7,475 nucleotides of DNA from UBA2256 sp964453055. Lineage in GTDB: Bacteria > Spirochaetota > Spirochaetia > Treponematales > Rectinemataceae. This document shows, piece by piece, positions 6,304-7,475 of the stretch. Position 1 is the first letter of the stretch. Each line of letters begins with the position of its first letter. Position numbers and translations under genes: made by a program. Where the stretch lies: NCBI GenBank assembly GCA_964453055.1, contig CAYVOD010000079.1, forward strand, positions 1 through 7,475. The letters run 5' to 3'. The notes beneath the pieces are model-generated. The model was not told the DNA's origin. It saw only the letters and a program-made list of their open reading frames with translations, and searched no databases.

Positions 6304-7475
6304 ATGAAGAATAATATGAACGCAAAAAGCGGAATTTCGCGGCGGGAAGTTGCCAACGGCGACGGGCTCATCGAGGAACTGCGGCGCTTCGTCGATGGTT
6401 GGGCTTCGAAGTATGACGCCATTGCCCGAGACATTTGGGAAAATCCGGAAACAGCCTTTCAGGAGAAGCGGTCTTCGGCCCTGTACAGGGAGCGCCTAGC
6501 GTCTCAGGGCTTCAGCGTGACAGAGCTGCCTGAACTGAAAAATTCCTTCGTCGCGGAAAAAGTGATCCGGGGAGATGAGGGGGCGTCATCGCGAGACGCA
6601 GGGCCGAGCGCGTCCATAGTCGCGGCGCCGAGCACGTCACGGGGCGTTGCGCCGACCGAAACGCCGGCCGTGGCGTCGAGCGAGGCGCATGCGGCTGCCA
6701 CCTTGCCCATTATAGGTTTCATGGGCGAATACGACGCGCTGCCTGGAATGTCCCAGGCCTGCGCGACGGAGCGCAGGCCACTGGAAGAGGGCGCGCCGGG
6801 CCATGCCTGCGGTCATAATCTTTTGGGAGCGGGGAGCCTGGTGGCGGCGGAAGCCTTGGCGCATTTGCTGGAGAGCCGAGGCGTCGCGGCCAGGGTTCGC
6901 CTCTACGGCTGTCCGGCGGAGGAGTCCTTGGGGCGGATTCCGATGGTAAAGGCGGGACGGTTCGACGACGCCTCGGCGATCCTCACCTGGCACCCGGCGG
7001 ACGTGAATACGCCTCATCGCTATGTCACCAGCGCCAACCTCGCGGCGGTTTTTTCTTTCAAGGGGAGGGCGAGTCATGCCGGCATGGCTCCTTATGCCGG
7101 GCGCTCGGCTTTGGACGCCGTCCAGCTTTTCAATCTTTCGATGGAGTTCATGAGGGAGCACCTGGAGCCGGGAGTGATGCTTCATTACGTGGTGACGGAC
7201 GGAGGCCAGCGGCCGAACATCGTGCCAGAAAGCGCTGCTTCTTTCCTCTATATCAGGGCACCCTCGGCCGCGACGGTGCGGACGGTGATGGCGCGACTCA
7301 GCAAGGCCGCCCGGGGCGCCTGCCTCATGACCGAGACGAGCTTCACGGTAGAGATCAAGCATGGAAAATGCGACTACCGACCTAACGAGACAATACAAGA
7401 TACGCTTCTTGCGTCGATGCGGGGACTGCCATTGCCTGAAGCCAGCGCTGAGGAAAAGGAGTTCGCCAAAAAACT
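6304..7475 (+). CDS. AbgB-like M20 family amidohydrolase, C-terminus missing (partial)
   Basis: The open frame continues past the right edge and gives 390 residues. It closely follows M20D amidohydrolases of the AbgB type (p-aminobenzoyl-glutamate hydrolase subunit B), which use a two-metal centre to cleave amide bonds in the cytoplasm. Visible are WENPETAFQE near 40-50, GEYDALPG at 141-148, GHACGHN at 166-172 with metal ligands Cys169 and His171, PAEE at 204-207 (catalytic base then ligand Glu), TWHP with His230, SHAG and GRSALDAV in the dimerisation domain, and RPNIVPE at 303-309. The last His ligand lies beyond the window. Two oddities stand out. An Ala/Ser/Pro-rich segment at about residues 90-133 separates FVAEK from the IIGF strand, where relatives have only a short turn. 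The loop after PAEE reads SLGRIP in place of the usual Gly-rich run. ATG 6316 is an alternative start. The substrate is unproven, and no AbgA-like partner is seen. Confidence 0.88.
   Translation, partial: MKNNMNAKSGISRREVANGDGLIEELRRFVDGWASKYDAIARDIWENPETAFQEKRSSALYRERLASQGFSVTELPELKNSFVAEKVIRGDEGASSRDAGPSASIVAAPSTSRGVAPTETPAVASSEAHAAATLPIIGFMGEYDALPGMSQACATERRPLEEGAPGHACGHNLLGAGSLVAAEALAHLLESRGVAARVRLYGCPAEESLGRIPMVKAGRFDDASAILTWHPADVNTPHRYVTSANLAAVFSFKGRASHAGMAPYAGRSALDAVQLFNLSMEFMREHLEPGVMLHYVVTDGGQRPNIVPESAASFLYIRAPSAATVRTVMARLSKAARGACLMTETSFTVEIKHGKCDYRPNETIQDTLLASMRGLPLPEASAEEKEFAKK

Noticed and set aside
6637..7398. A 253-residue minus-strand open frame
   Set aside because: It is a shadow of the AbgB-like gene, whose plus-strand frame carries all conserved metal-binding motifs. 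GC-rich DNA readily gives such long antisense frames.
1..7475. CRISPR array, rRNA, intact insertion sequence, toxin-antitoxin or known anti-phage system
   Set aside because: No regularly spaced repeats, transposase motifs, terminal inverted repeats or recognised defence domains were found on either strand.

Overview
The window looks like a contig from an uncultured or lightly studied spirochaete, possibly a Treponema relative. This placement is an inference from protein style: TPR lipoproteins, a TIGR02757/DUF2400 protein, an InlB-repeat plus DUF1566 lipoprotein, and an integrase start of a type I associate with treponemes. No rRNA or marker gene is present to prove it. The sequence contains one scaffold gap of exactly 100 N (2241-2340).

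Left block (1-4398), GC-rich housekeeping-like DNA. Two genes on the minus strand form a translationally coupled pair: a TPR-like lipoprotein (406-1533) and a secreted, acidic Glu/Gln-rich protein that runs off the left edge (1-409). Divergent from them, an exported TPR protein (1711-3592, broken only by the assembly gap) overlaps by ATGA a TIGR02757/DUF2400 protein (3589-4398). The intergenic region 1534-1698 holds both sets of start signals and a palindrome.

Middle block (about 4390-5387), partly AT-rich. A tRNA-Pro(GGG) has its own promoter, which overlaps the DUF2400 stop codon, and a strong intrinsic terminator. Just downstream lies a 46-codon fragment that resembles the N-terminus of a tyrosine-recombinase integrase, the likely scar of an element that used the tRNA gene. 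Next come a very short minus-strand lipoprotein with a single repeat unit of a larger repeat family, its promoter, and a hairpin with T-tracts on both sides.

Right block (5388-7475), GC-rich again. It holds a lipoprotein with one InlB-type repeat and a DUF1566/Lcl-type C-terminal domain, then an AbgB-like M20 amidohydrolase cut by the right edge. The amidohydrolase carries an unusual Ala/Ser/Pro-rich insertion of about 44 residues.

The genes do not form one obvious pathway. The left block is cell-envelope or periplasmic, and the middle looks like a tRNA-linked integration hot spot with decayed or exchanged cargo. I see no strong case for a wholly new system. The best leads are the integrase scar at tRNA-Pro, the orphan one-repeat lipoprotein and the modified AbgB-like enzyme.
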